Source: CAVQLX01 sp046727715 (lineage in GTDB: Bacteria > Desulfobacterota > Binatia > DP-6). From it: DNA of 14,445 bases. Under the pieces are notes generated by a model. That model was not told the origin of the DNA. It searched no databases and worked only from the letters and a program-made list of their open reading frames with translations. Both the position numbers and the translations under genes were made by a program. Positions 1 through 6,657 of the stretch are shown here, piece by piece (within the stretch, counting starts at the first letter, position 1; the number at the start of each line of letters is the position of its first letter). Where the stretch lies: assembly GCA_046727715.1 (NCBI GenBank), contig JBKPDC010000160.1:1-14445 (forward strand), written 5' to 3'.

Positions 1-832
1 ACAGATCGAGCGCCAGCACGCAGCCGGCCTGCCAGGTGCCGAGGAAGCCCGGCGCCTGCGGCATGAAGACGAACGCCGCGACCACCACGATCGCGGCCAG
101 GGCCGCGGGGACGAGCGGGACGTCGATGCCGAGCGCGAGAAACGAGAACAGGAACGGCAGTCCGTTGGCCGTCCACAGCACCGCCGAATACCCGACGACG
201 CCGCTCACGATCCGCCCGGACTCGAGGGCACCGAGCGCGTCGAAGAACCCGCTGGCGAGCGGTCGCACGGCCCGGCCCACGGCGGCCGGCATCCACCCGA
301 GGGCGGTGTCGAGCAGACGCTCGGCACGGGCGCGATTGCGCTGCGCCAGCAGAAGGAGCGCGAAGCCGATGATCGCCGCGGCCCCGAGGAGGAATGCGGC
401 CCGCCGCAAGTCCGCCGGCAGGGGATAGATCAGCGAGAGCGCGAGGAAGCAGATGATGACGAACAGCATGTCGAACAGCCGCTCGAGCACTACGCTCGAG
501 AGCGCCGGGGCCACACCGAAGCCGACCCGGCGCGCCAGGAAGGCCGGCCGGATCACCTCGCCCAGGCGCAACGGGAGCACGGACGTCGCGGCGAAACCGA
601 TGGCCGTCGCCGAGAACGACGCCCCCAGCGGCACGGCCGCCACCGGCCGGAGCAGCAGCCGCCAGCGCTGCGCGCGGAGGAGAATGGCGAGCACGGCCGA
701 TGCGACGGCGGCCGCCACCCACGGGAGCCGCGCCGCGGCCAGCACCCGTCCGACGGCGTACCAGTCGGTGCCGCGGGTCGCGAACCACAGGCACGCGAGG
801 GATACCGCGATGCCGAGGGTCAGACGGAACAC
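1..832 (-). CDS. UPF0104 / lysylphosphatidylglycerol synthase TM-like membrane protein (partial, C-terminus outside window)
   Basis: The reverse-strand frame is open from about 900 to the window edge and gives about 277 residues of a polytopic membrane protein. Counting from the GTG at 832, hydrophobic segments recur along its length. The family-typical LPLRLGEVIRP block is at residues 86-96, followed by VLERLFDML at 115-123, and a QAPGFLGTWQ block lies near the window edge. This matches the flippase-like/LPG-synthase-TM (UPF0104) family, whose members are usually about 300-340 residues and are implicated in lipid or lipid-linked glycan translocation or modification. It is the last visible gene of the inositol-lipid operon, so a role in flipping or modifying that lipid is plausible inference. 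The start is uncertain. An AAGGAGG at 847-853 sits 5 bases before an in-frame CTG (841), 14 bases before GTG 832, and abuts an out-of-frame ATG (846). Confidence 0.85.
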   Translation of the reverse strand, partial: MFRLTLGIAVSLACLWFATRGTDWYAVGRVLAAARLPWVAAAVASAVLAILLRAQRWRLLLRPVAAVPLGASFSATAIGFAATSVLPLRLGEVIRPAFLARRVGFGVAPALSSVVLERLFDMLFVIICFLALSLIYPLPADLRRAAFLLGAAAIIGFALLLLAQRNRARAERLLDTALGWMPAAVGRAVRPLASGFFDALGALESGRIVSGVVGYSAVLWTANGLPFLFSFLALGIDVPLVPAALAAIVVVAAFVFMPQAPGFLGTWQAGCVLALDL

Positions 833-866
833 GTTTCGCAGAGCATCCTCCTTGGCGCGGCGCGCA

Positions 867-1049
867 TTATCTCCGGTCGTCCCCTGGGACGAAAGCACCG
901 GCCCGCGTGGGGCGCAGCGCGCCCGCCGCGAGGACCGCGGCGAGCACGAGCAAGGCCATCGCCGTGCCCTGCCACGCGGTGTCCAGGCGCAGGCCGAACC
1001 CCAGCATCGCGGCCAGGAAGGCCACCGGCCGAAGCCCCCGTCCGGTCAC
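867..1049 (-). CDS. small 60-residue membrane protein, unknown function
   Basis: This frame starts with GTG at 1049, overlapping the stop of the phosphatidyltransferase gene by four bases (GTGA), and ends with TAA just before the Shine-Dalgarno of the UPF0104-like gene. The 60 residues contain two hydrophobic stretches, about residues 8-20 and 28-44, separated by a short charged linker, and end in a charged tail (PGDDRR). It therefore looks like a two-helix membrane miniprotein. I do not recognise a family. The tight coupling on both sides and the orientation suggest it is a real operon member, perhaps a subunit or accessory of the lipid synthase or the flippase-like protein, but that is inference. 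The alternative is a fortuitous frame between two genes. Without this gene there would be an unusually large gap (about 200 bases) in an otherwise overlapping operon. Confidence 0.55.
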   Translation of the reverse strand: MTGRGLRPVAFLAAMLGFGLRLDTAWQGTAMALLVLAAVLAAGALRPTRAGAFVPGDDRR

Positions 1050-1801
1050 GCGGCCCCCCGCCGGCGCAGGGCGGCCGCGGCGTCACGTGCCCGTTCGAGC
1101 GCGGTCCAGCTGGCCACCACGGCGAGGAGACAGACCGCGGCGGCGAGCACGCCGTGGCTCTGGCGACCCAGGACCGGACAGAGCAGATGCGCCGTCAGAC
1201 CCGAGAGCCAGGCGCCGAACCCGAGGATCACGTAGCGCTCGGGACGCTGGGCGCGGCCCGCAGTCATCTCGACCCCGAGCCCTTCGACGCGCGCGCGCAC
1301 GTAGCTCACCATCTGCGACGCGAAGGCCGCCAGGGCCACCACGAGCACCATCCAGCCGTCGCGGAAGAGCACGCCCAGCCCGACGAAGATGGCGAACTCC
1401 GCCCAGCGGTCCACGACCGAGTCGACGAAGGCGCCGCGCGCGGTCGCCAGGCCGGTGCGGCGCGCGAGGCCCCCGTCGAGGATGTCGAGCGTGCCGGCGA
1501 GGATGGTCAGCCAGCCGGCGAGAAAGACGGCCCGCCATGCGAAGGCCGCGCCGGCGAGGATGCTCACCCCGAGTTGCGCATAGGTGAGGTGATCCGGGCG
1601 CACGCCGAGGCCCGCAAGCGCCTCCTCGAGCGGAGCGAAGAGGGCGCGGTACCAGGCCCGCACGCGTGGACCGATGAACGGTGCGGTCGCGCCGCGTGCG
1701 TCCGGGGCCACCGGGGTGCGCGCGACCCCGCGGAGCGCCAGGGCCACGGTCGCAGCGATCACCAGGGTCGCCGCGGCCGCCGTGCCGGGGCGGCACTCCA
1801 C
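1046..1801 (-). CDS. CDP-alcohol phosphatidyltransferase (likely inositol-lipid synthase)
   Basis: The 251-residue integral membrane protein carries the complete CDP-alcohol phosphatidyltransferase signature. This is D106-x2-D109-G110-x2-A113-R114, followed by G123-x3-D127-x3-D131, the metal and CDP-binding acidic residues of the family. Several hydrophobic helices follow, including FAIFVGLGVLF and WMVLVVALAAF. The family transfers a phosphatidyl group from CDP-diacylglycerol (or a related CDP-alcohol) to a small polar alcohol at the membrane. The gene lies 10 bases downstream of myo-inositol-1-phosphate synthase, so the acceptor is probably inositol phosphate, giving phosphatidylinositol phosphate, as in Actinobacteria; substrate assignment is inference from context. 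Residues 1-50 form an extra N-terminal hydrophobic segment and linker before the core. The start is GTG at 1801; there is no strong Shine-Dalgarno, which fits translational coupling. The stop overlaps the next gene by four bases. Confidence 0.9.
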   Translation of the reverse strand: MECRPGTAAAATLVIAATVALALRGVARTPVAPDARGATAPFIGPRVRAWYRALFAPLEEALAGLGVRPDHLTYAQLGVSILAGAAFAWRAVFLAGWLTILAGTLDILDGGLARRTGLATARGAFVDSVVDRWAEFAIFVGLGVLFRDGWMVLVVALAAFASQMVSYVRARVEGLGVEMTAGRAQRPERYVILGFGAWLSGLTAHLLCPVLGRQSHGVLAAAVCLLAVVASWTALERARDAAAALRRRGAA

Positions 1802-1811
1802 CGCCGACTCG

Positions 1812-2903
1812 CTACCGCGCCAGGTCGCCGCGCAGGAAGCGCTCGACGTCGTCGCGCGCCTGATCGTCGGGCAGCTGCTGCGGGGGATGCTTCATCAGAT
1901 ACGCCGACGCGCTCAGCAGCGGACCGCCCAGACCGCGCTCCCGCGCCACCCGGCAGCAGCGGATGGCATCGATCACGCACCCTGCCGAGTTGGGGCTGTC
2001 CTGGACCGACAGGCGCATCTCGATCTCGATGGGCGCGTTGCCGAAACCGCGTCCCTCCAGGCGGAGGAAGCACACCTTGTTGTCCTTCTGCCACGGGACG
2101 TAGTCGCTCGGCCCGATGTGCACCTGGTCGGGCGGCAAGGGGTGGGGCAGCACGCTCTGCACCGCTTCCGTCTTCGACACCCGCTTCGACGTCGTGCGGT
2201 CGCGGCTCAGCATGTTCAGAAAATCGGTGTTGCCGCCGACGTTGAGCTGGTAGGTCCGATCGAGCACCACGCCGCGGTCGGCGAAGAGCTGTGCGAGCGC
2301 GCGGTGCACGATGGTGGCACCGACCTGCGACTTGATGTCGTCGCCCACGATGGGGATGTGGCGGTGCTCGAACTCGGCCGCCCACTGCGCGTCCGACGCG
2401 ATGAACACGGGGATGCAGTTGACGAGGGCAACGCCCGCTTCCAGGCAGGCGCGCGCGTAATGCTCGGTGGCGCGCTGGCTGCCGACGGGGAGATAGTTCA
2501 CCACCACCTCGGCACCGCTGCGGCGCAGCACCTGGGCGACGTCGGCGGGCCGGCGCTCGGCGACGACGATCCGGCGGTCCTCGGGGTAGTCCTGGAGGTG
2601 CGGCGCCACCCCGTCGTGCACCGGCCCCATCTCGACGACGACCGTCGAGCGCGGCAGCTTGGGATAGAGTGGACGGGTGTTGTTGGGCGCCGCCAGCGCC
2701 GCGACGTCGAGTGTCGCCCCCACCTTGCGCCCGTCGACGTCGAAGGCGCAGACGACCTCGATGTCTCCCGGACGAGCGCCACCCAGGACGGGATGCATGA
2801 GGCCGATCGGTTCGTGGTCACCCGATCGGTAGAACTCGATTCCCTGCAGCAGGCTGCTCGCGCAGTTTCCCACCCCCACGATGGCTACGGGAATCGTCCC
2901 CAT
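1812..2903 (-). CDS. ino1: myo-inositol-1-phosphate synthase
   Basis: This 363-residue protein is the size of the actinobacterial and archaeal inositol-3-phosphate synthases. It converts glucose 6-phosphate to 1D-myo-inositol 3-phosphate with catalytic NAD+. The N-terminal Rossmann fingerprint VGVGNCASSLLQG is near residues 9-21. Strongly conserved family blocks follow: GDDIKSQVGAT (187-197), NVGGNTDFLN (221-230), IGPSDYVPW (263-271), DSPNSAG (302-308) and SAYLMK (332-337). These closely resemble the mycobacterial Ino1 pattern, as I remember it. The ATG at 2903 is preceded by GGGGAGGA, a good ribosome site and the clearest in the window. It is the first gene of the operon with the CDP-alcohol phosphatidyltransferase, so its product probably feeds an inositol phospholipid. 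A plausible promoter lies about 50 bases upstream. Confidence 0.95.
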   Translation of the reverse strand: MGTIPVAIVGVGNCASSLLQGIEFYRSGDHEPIGLMHPVLGGARPGDIEVVCAFDVDGRKVGATLDVAALAAPNNTRPLYPKLPRSTVVVEMGPVHDGVAPHLQDYPEDRRIVVAERRPADVAQVLRRSGAEVVVNYLPVGSQRATEHYARACLEAGVALVNCIPVFIASDAQWAAEFEHRHIPIVGDDIKSQVGATIVHRALAQLFADRGVVLDRTYQLNVGGNTDFLNMLSRDRTTSKRVSKTEAVQSVLPHPLPPDQVHIGPSDYVPWQKDNKVCFLRLEGRGFGNAPIEIEMRLSVQDSPNSAGCVIDAIRCCRVARERGLGGPLLSASAYLMKHPPQQLPDDQARDDVERFLRGDLAR

Positions 2904-2953
2904 TATCCTCCCCTCGCGCGGGGCGAGCGCTCATCCCGACGCGGCGCGCCGCT

Positions 2954-2982
2954 CATATAACCAACGGTGCACATGCAGGCAA
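2954..2982 (-). promoter_or_regulatory. predicted sigma-70-type promoter of the inositol-lipid operon
   Basis: On the minus strand TTGCCT (2977-2982) and TATATG (2954-2959) are separated by exactly 17 bases. This is the most AT-rich spot in the 114-base gap between the ferredoxin gene and ino1. The predicted start of transcription near 2947 leaves a leader of about 44 bases containing the GGGGAGGA ribosome site. A short inverted repeat (GAGTC-GG-GACTC, 2986-2997) abuts the upstream side of the -35 and could be an operator. This is prediction from sequence only. Confidence 0.45.
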
Positions 2983-3017
2983 CGGGAGTCGGGACTCACG
3001 AGCCTCCGCGCTCCGGG

Positions 3018-3353
3018 CTACTTCTTGCGAAAGCGAGAGGGGAAATCGGCCTCGAACGTCTGCTCCGGATGGATGCCCCGGGCCTTGGCGATGAGCTGCT
3101 CCTCGGTTTCTGGGTCGTCCGGGTTCGGGACGCAGCAGTCTACCGGGCACACCGCGGCACACTGCTCCTGGTCGAAAAAGCCGACGCACTCGGTGCATTT
3201 CTCGGGCACGATGTAGTAGATGTCCTGGGAGAGCGCGGGGTGCGTCTCGCCGCGGTTCTCCCACGAGCTGCCGCCCTCGTAGATCGCCGTGTTCGGGCAT
3301 TCCGGCTCGCACGCGCCGCAGTTGATGCACTCCTCGGTGATCACGGTGGACAT
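3018..3353 (-). CDS. 2[4Fe-4S] ferredoxin, Allochromatium (Alvin)/YfhL type
   Basis: This 111-residue acidic soluble protein has two cluster motifs. The first is C9-x2-C12-x2-C15-x3-C19-P. The second is C53-x2-C56-x8-C65-x3-C69-P, followed by C73. The eight-residue gap between the second and third cysteines of motif two (CTECVGFFDQEQC) is the hallmark of the Alvin/YfhL ferredoxins, which carry two clusters of very different, low potential. About 37 residues follow the last cysteine, the usual C-terminal helix plus tail. It is an electron carrier in the cytoplasm; the partner cannot be read from sequence. It lies 53 bases downstream of mrp, so a link to Fe-S assembly or electron supply is plausible. 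There is no Shine-Dalgarno before the ATG; a promoter ends 9 bases upstream, suggesting a leaderless mRNA. Confidence 0.93.
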   Translation of the reverse strand: MSTVITEECINCGACEPECPNTAIYEGGSSWENRGETHPALSQDIYYIVPEKCTECVGFFDQEQCAAVCPVDCCVPNPDDPETEEQLIAKARGIHPEQTFEADFPSRFRKK

Positions 3354-3362
3354 GGCGGGCGG

Positions 3363-3391
3363 ACCCTACAATGCACCGCATGCGATGACAA
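3363..3391 (-). promoter_or_regulatory. predicted promoter of the ferredoxin gene, leaderless arrangement
   Basis: On the minus strand TTGTCA (3386-3391) is followed after 17 bases by TAGGGT (3363-3368), and the ATG follows 9 bases later. Transcription would begin at or next to the start codon. The -35 is a 5/6 match to consensus; the -10 keeps only the TA...T frame. Confidence 0.42.
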
Positions 3392-3406
3392 CCTGCGCGC
3401 GCTGCG

Positions 3407-4486
3407 TCAGGCGGAGACGCCGACGACCGGTGCGTGCGGCGCTCGGCGCACGTCGGCGGCGACGCGCGCCGCGAGCGCCCGGAACGTGTGGCTCGCGGGA
3501 TGCGCAGGGTCGGCGACGACGATCGGCCGCCCCCGGTCCCCCCCCTCCCGCACCGCGGGGATGATGGGAATCCGCGCCAGGAGAGGCACGTCGAAATGGG
3601 CGGCGAGCCGCTCCGCGCCGCCGGCCCCGAAGAGCGGGTCTTCCGTCCCGCACGCCGGGCAGACGTAGCCCGCCATGTTCTCGACGACGCCGAGTACTGG
3701 CGTGCTCACCTGCCGGAACATGGCGATGCCTCGCCCGACGTCGAGCAGCGCGACGTCCTGCGGCGTGGTGACGATGACGCCGCCGGCCAAAGGAACCTGC
3801 TGCACCAGGGTCAGCACCGCGTCGCCCGTTCCGGGCGGCAGATCCACGACAAGGAATTCGATCGGCGCCCAGTCGACGTCCTGGAGAAACTGCCGCACGA
3901 TCCCCATGACGATTGGCCCGCGCCAGATGACCGGCGACTGCTCGTCGAGGAAGAAGCCCATCGACACGAGTTTCACCCCGTGACGCTCGATGGGCCGGAC
4001 GCGCCGCGCCGCCGTCACCTGCGGACGTTCGGTCACCCCCAGCATGATCGGCAGGCTCGGTCCGTAGACGTCGATGTCGGCCAGCCCGACACCCTCGGCC
4101 ACCTCGGCGAGGGCGAGCGCGAGGTTGACGGCGACCGTCGATTTCCCCACGCCGCCCTTCGCGCTCGACACGGCGATCACGTGTCGCACGCCCGGCAGCG
4201 GCGCCCGGCCTGCGAACGGATCCCGTCCCCGCCCCGCAGCCGCGCCCGCGAGGGCGACGCGCACCGCCTCCACCCCGGCAAGTCGTCCCACGACCTCCTC
4301 GATGCGGCGCACCAGGGTGTCGCGCACGTCGGCTTTGTCGGTCCCGGGACGCAGCTCAACCGTCACGGTGGTGCCGTCCACCTGCACGGCGGACACCATG
4401 CCGAGCGTCACGACGTCGCGCCGGAAGTTGGGGAAGAGCACCGCGCGGAGCGCCTCGCGCACGCGCTCCGGCGTGAGGTCCGCCAT
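3407..4486 (-). CDS. mrp: Mrp/ApbC-type iron-sulfur cluster carrier ATPase
   Basis: The protein of 359 residues (from the ATG at 4486) has the standard Mrp layout. An N-terminal MIP18/DUF59 domain (residues about 4-80, beginning TPERVREALRAVLFP) is followed by a deviant Walker A P-loop ATPase domain with SSAKGGVGKST at 107-117. DIDVYGPSLP follows at about 137-146, with VVDLPPGTGD at about 213-222. The CxxC pair is C276/C279 (CPACG), which bridges a labile 4Fe-4S cluster in the dimer. The family stores and delivers Fe-S clusters to cytoplasmic apoproteins; neighbouring ferredoxin and MoaA are both Fe-S proteins. The frame stays open to 4552, but the homologous part begins at MADLTPERV. A promoter-like pair ends 7 bases before this ATG and there is no Shine-Dalgarno, so 4486 is preferred. 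Confidence 0.95.
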   Translation of the reverse strand: MADLTPERVREALRAVLFPNFRRDVVTLGMVSAVQVDGTTVTVELRPGTDKADVRDTLVRRIEEVVGRLAGVEAVRVALAGAAAGRGRDPFAGRAPLPGVRHVIAVSSAKGGVGKSTVAVNLALALAEVAEGVGLADIDVYGPSLPIMLGVTERPQVTAARRVRPIERHGVKLVSMGFFLDEQSPVIWRGPIVMGIVRQFLQDVDWAPIEFLVVDLPPGTGDAVLTLVQQVPLAGGVIVTTPQDVALLDVGRGIAMFRQVSTPVLGVVENMAGYVCPACGTEDPLFGAGGAERLAAHFDVPLLARIPIIPAVREGGDRGRPIVVADPAHPASHTFRALAARVAADVRRAPHAPVVGVSA

Positions 4487-4493
4487 GCGCGCG

Positions 4494-4522
4494 ACAGTAG
4501 CCGCCGCATCGCTGAAAGGCAA
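4494..4522 (-). promoter_or_regulatory. predicted promoter of mrp, leaderless arrangement
   Basis: On the minus strand TTGCCT (4517-4522) is separated by 17 bases from TACTGT (4494-4499), and the ATG of mrp begins 7 bases later. If used, the mRNA would start at the start codon itself. This also argues for 4486 rather than the longer frame. It lies in the 82-base divergent gap with the polyprenyl synthase gene. Confidence 0.42.
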
Positions 4523-4533
4523 CGCGCGCGTCC

Positions 4534-4562
4534 TTGACTTTGGCGCGATCATCCAATTGAGT
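4534..4562 (+). promoter_or_regulatory. possible promoter of the polyprenyl synthase gene
   Basis: TTGACT (4534-4539) is a 5/6 match to the -35 consensus. The hexamer 17 bases later, TTGAGT (4557-4562), is a poor -10, and GTG 4569 begins 6 bases after it. The spacing repeats that of the other genes here, but the -10 is weak. Confidence 0.3.
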
Positions 4563-4568
4563 CCGGTC

Positions 4569-5573
4569 GTGTCCGGAGAGCCCGTCGCGCAACGCGCCGC
4601 GTCCGCGCCACTGCCGGCGATCCCGGCGGCGGTGCAGGACGATCTGGCGCAGGTCGAGGACCGCCTCGTGGCCGAGCTGACGTCGCGCGAGGCGCGCCTG
4701 CAGGAGATCGCCGCTCATCTGGTGCGCGCGGGCGGTAAGCGGATCCGGCCGCTCGTCGTGCTCTTGGTGTTTCATGCGACCGCCGTACCCGGACGGGCGC
4801 GGCGGGACGACGCGGTCGAGGCGGCGGTCGCCCTCGAGCTCATCCACTCGGCCACGCTGCTGCACGACGACATCATCGATGGCGGCGAGACGCGCCGCGG
4901 CCGGCCGTCGGCCCTGCGGCACTTCGGCCTGGCCGATACGCTCGTCGCGGGCGACTTCCTGTTCTGCCGGGCGTTCGCCCTGTGCGCGCGCTTCGAGGCG
5001 GAGGTGGTGCGGTGGGCGGCGGAGGCGTGCGTCAGCCTGACGGAGGGCGAGGTGCTCCAGGGTCGGTACCGGCGCGACCCGTCCGTCACGGTTGCGGACT
5101 ACGACGAGATCATCCTGCGCAAGACGGCGGCGCTCTTCGCGGTGGGTGCACGGACGGCCGCCCACCTCGCCGGCGCCGAGCCCAGCGTCGTGGAGGCGAT
5201 GGCGGCGTGCGGGCAGCAGGTGGGCCTCGCCTTCCAGATGCGCGACGATCTCCTCGACGTCGAGGGCCATCCCGCGGAGACCGGGAAGCCGCGCGGGATC
5301 GACCTGCGGGACGGCAACCCCTCGCTTCCGATCGTCCTGGCGCTCGCACGCGACGCGGAGGTCCGGCGCCTGTTCGCAACGCCCGACCCGAGCCCCGCCG
5401 ACGTCGAGCTCGGGCTGGCGCGCATCCGGCGGAGCGGCGTGCTCGGGCTGGTCGCCGCGCGGGCCGCCGCGCAGCTCGACGGAGCGCTCGCCGCCATCCA
5501 CGGGCTGCCCGATTCGGCGGCCGGGACGGCCCTGCGCGAGCTGGCGCTGACCCTCGCCGATCGCCGCGGCTGA
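4569..5573 (+). CDS. trans-polyprenyl diphosphate synthase (octaprenyl-type)
   Basis: From GTG 4569 the protein has 334 residues, normal for the family. It condenses isopentenyl diphosphate onto an allylic diphosphate to give a long all-trans chain, usually for the quinone side chain. Visible are GGKRIRP (55-61), the first Asp-rich motif HDDIID with D100, D101, D104 followed by ETRRGRPS, and the second Asp-rich motif MRDDLLD with D226, D227, D230, then GK at 239-240. Small residues before the first motif (SATLLHDD) suggest a long-chain product, as in IspB, rather than farnesyl. The usual GKxTLP following the second motif reads GNPSLP, a mild variant. The frame is open far upstream in shadow sequence; TTG 4557 is an alternative start, but there is no Shine-Dalgarno for either. 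It is divergent from mrp. Confidence 0.93.
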   Translation: MSGEPVAQRAASAPLPAIPAAVQDDLAQVEDRLVAELTSREARLQEIAAHLVRAGGKRIRPLVVLLVFHATAVPGRARRDDAVEAAVALELIHSATLLHDDIIDGGETRRGRPSALRHFGLADTLVAGDFLFCRAFALCARFEAEVVRWAAEACVSLTEGEVLQGRYRRDPSVTVADYDEIILRKTAALFAVGARTAAHLAGAEPSVVEAMAACGQQVGLAFQMRDDLLDVEGHPAETGKPRGIDLRDGNPSLPIVLALARDAEVRRLFATPDPSPADVELGLARIRRSGVLGLVAARAAAQLDGALAAIHGLPDSAAGTALRELALTLADRRG

Positions 5574-5577
5574 GCCC

Positions 5578-5607
5578 GGGGGTGGCGCCGGAGGCGCCGG
5601 GGCCCCC
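5578..5607 (+). terminator. GC-rich hairpin after the polyprenyl synthase gene, possible terminator
   Basis: A GGCGCC-GGA-GGCGCC hairpin (5584-5598) begins 10 bases after the stop. It can be extended by GGGGG (5578-5582) pairing with CCCCC (5603-5607). Only a broken pyrimidine run (GTTCCTCTGTT) follows, so intrinsic termination would be weak. It separates the polyprenyl synthase from the putative moaA promoter. Confidence 0.4.
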
Positions 5608-5620
5608 GTTCCTCTGTTCG

Positions 5621-5649
5621 TTGACTTCGCTCTCGGGGGCACCGAAGAT
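5621..5649 (+). promoter_or_regulatory. possible promoter of moaA, leaderless arrangement
   Basis: TTGACT (5621-5626) lies 17 bases from GAAGAT (5644-5649), and the moaA ATG follows 8 bases later. The -35 is good and the -10 is a weak 3/6 match. No Shine-Dalgarno precedes the ATG. Confidence 0.33.
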
Positions 5650-5657
5650 GCCTCCGG

Positions 5658-6647
5658 ATGCCACGCGACGGGTTCGGCCGCGAGATCGACTACCTGCGGT
5701 TCTCGCTCACGGATCACTGCAATCTGCGCTGCGTCTATTGCATGCCGGAGACGGGCCTCCGCTTCCTCCCGGCGCCCGATCTGCTGACGGCCGCCGAGAT
5801 CGAGCAGGTGGCCCGCGCCGCCGTCAGCGTCGGTTTTCGCAAGTTCCGGCTGACTGGTGGCGAGCCCACGCTGCGGGCCGACCTGGTCGAAATCGTCACC
5901 CGGCTCGCACGCGTTCCGAGCGTGGGCGACCTGTCGATGACGACCAATGCCATCCTCCTCCCCCGCCTGGCGGGCGAGCTGCGGGCGGCAGGGCTGCGCC
6001 GCGTGAATGTCCACCTCGACAGCCTGGACCCGGCGCGGGTGGCGCAGGTCATGCGCTGGGGTTCGCTGGCCGACATCTGGGCCGGCATCGCCGCCGCCGA
6101 GGAGGCCGGGCTCACGCCGATCAAGCTGAACGCGGTGGTCGTGCGCGGCTTCAACGAGGACGACGTCGTCGCGCTCGCCGCGCTCACGCTCGAGCGGCCG
6201 TGGCACGTGCGCTTCATCGAGACCATGCCGTTCGGCACCGGCGAGACCCAGGCCGTCGCCCGCGGCGGGCTGGTGCGGAGCGCACAGAGCCGCGCACGCA
6301 TCGAGGCCGCGCTGGGTCCGCTGGCGGCGCTGCCCGGCGGCGACCCCTCCGACGAGTCGCGCAATTACCGGTTCCCGGGGGCAGCGGGCGTCGTCGGCTT
6401 CATCAGCCCGGTGTCGGAGCCGTACTGCGGGACGTGCAACCGCATGCGGCTCACGGCGGACGGCCGCTTCCACCTCTGCCTGCTGAACGACGACGAGGTG
6501 GACGTGCGGGCCACGCTGCGGCGGGGCGGCGGGCTCGACGAGATCGCCGCGATCCTGCTCCGCGCCGTCGCCCACAAACCCGTGGGCCATCGGCTCGCCG
6601 TTGGGCGATTCACGGAAGACCGGCAGATGTTCCAGATAGGAGGCTGA
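5658..6647 (+). CDS. moaA: GTP 3',8-cyclase MoaA (molybdenum cofactor biosynthesis)
   Basis: This 329-residue radical SAM enzyme catalyses the first step of molybdopterin synthesis, converting GTP to 3',8-cyclo-7,8-dihydro-GTP. The N-terminal 4Fe-4S/SAM motif C21-x3-C25-x2-C28 (CNLRCVYCMP) and the SAM-binding GGEP (67-70) are present. So is the second, GTP-side cluster with C257, C260 and C274 (PYCGTCNRMRL ... HLC). The protein ends in the Gly-Gly tail (QIGG) that MoaA needs for catalysis, so it is complete. Length is typical. No other molybdopterin genes are visible. An unrecognised gene follows 10 bases downstream and may be co-transcribed. ATG 5658 is chosen because the MoaA similarity begins at DGFGREIDYLRFSLTDHCN and no in-frame start lies close upstream. 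Confidence 0.96.
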   Translation: MPRDGFGREIDYLRFSLTDHCNLRCVYCMPETGLRFLPAPDLLTAAEIEQVARAAVSVGFRKFRLTGGEPTLRADLVEIVTRLARVPSVGDLSMTTNAILLPRLAGELRAAGLRRVNVHLDSLDPARVAQVMRWGSLADIWAGIAAAEEAGLTPIKLNAVVVRGFNEDDVVALAALTLERPWHVRFIETMPFGTGETQAVARGGLVRSAQSRARIEAALGPLAALPGGDPSDESRNYRFPGAAGVVGFISPVSEPYCGTCNRMRLTADGRFHLCLLNDDEVDVRATLRRGGGLDEIAAILLRAVAHKPVGHRLAVGRFTEDRQMFQIGG

Positions 6648-6657
6648 GGCGCCGCGC

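Noticed and set aside
36..1235. Plus-strand frames over the inositol-lipid operon
   Set aside because: They are antisense to the UPF0104-like and phosphatidyltransferase genes and have no recognisable domain.
4487..4552. N-terminal extension of Mrp by 22 residues to ATG 4552
   Set aside because: The extension has no family similarity and would overlap the putative promoter; the homologous start is MADLTPERV at 4486.
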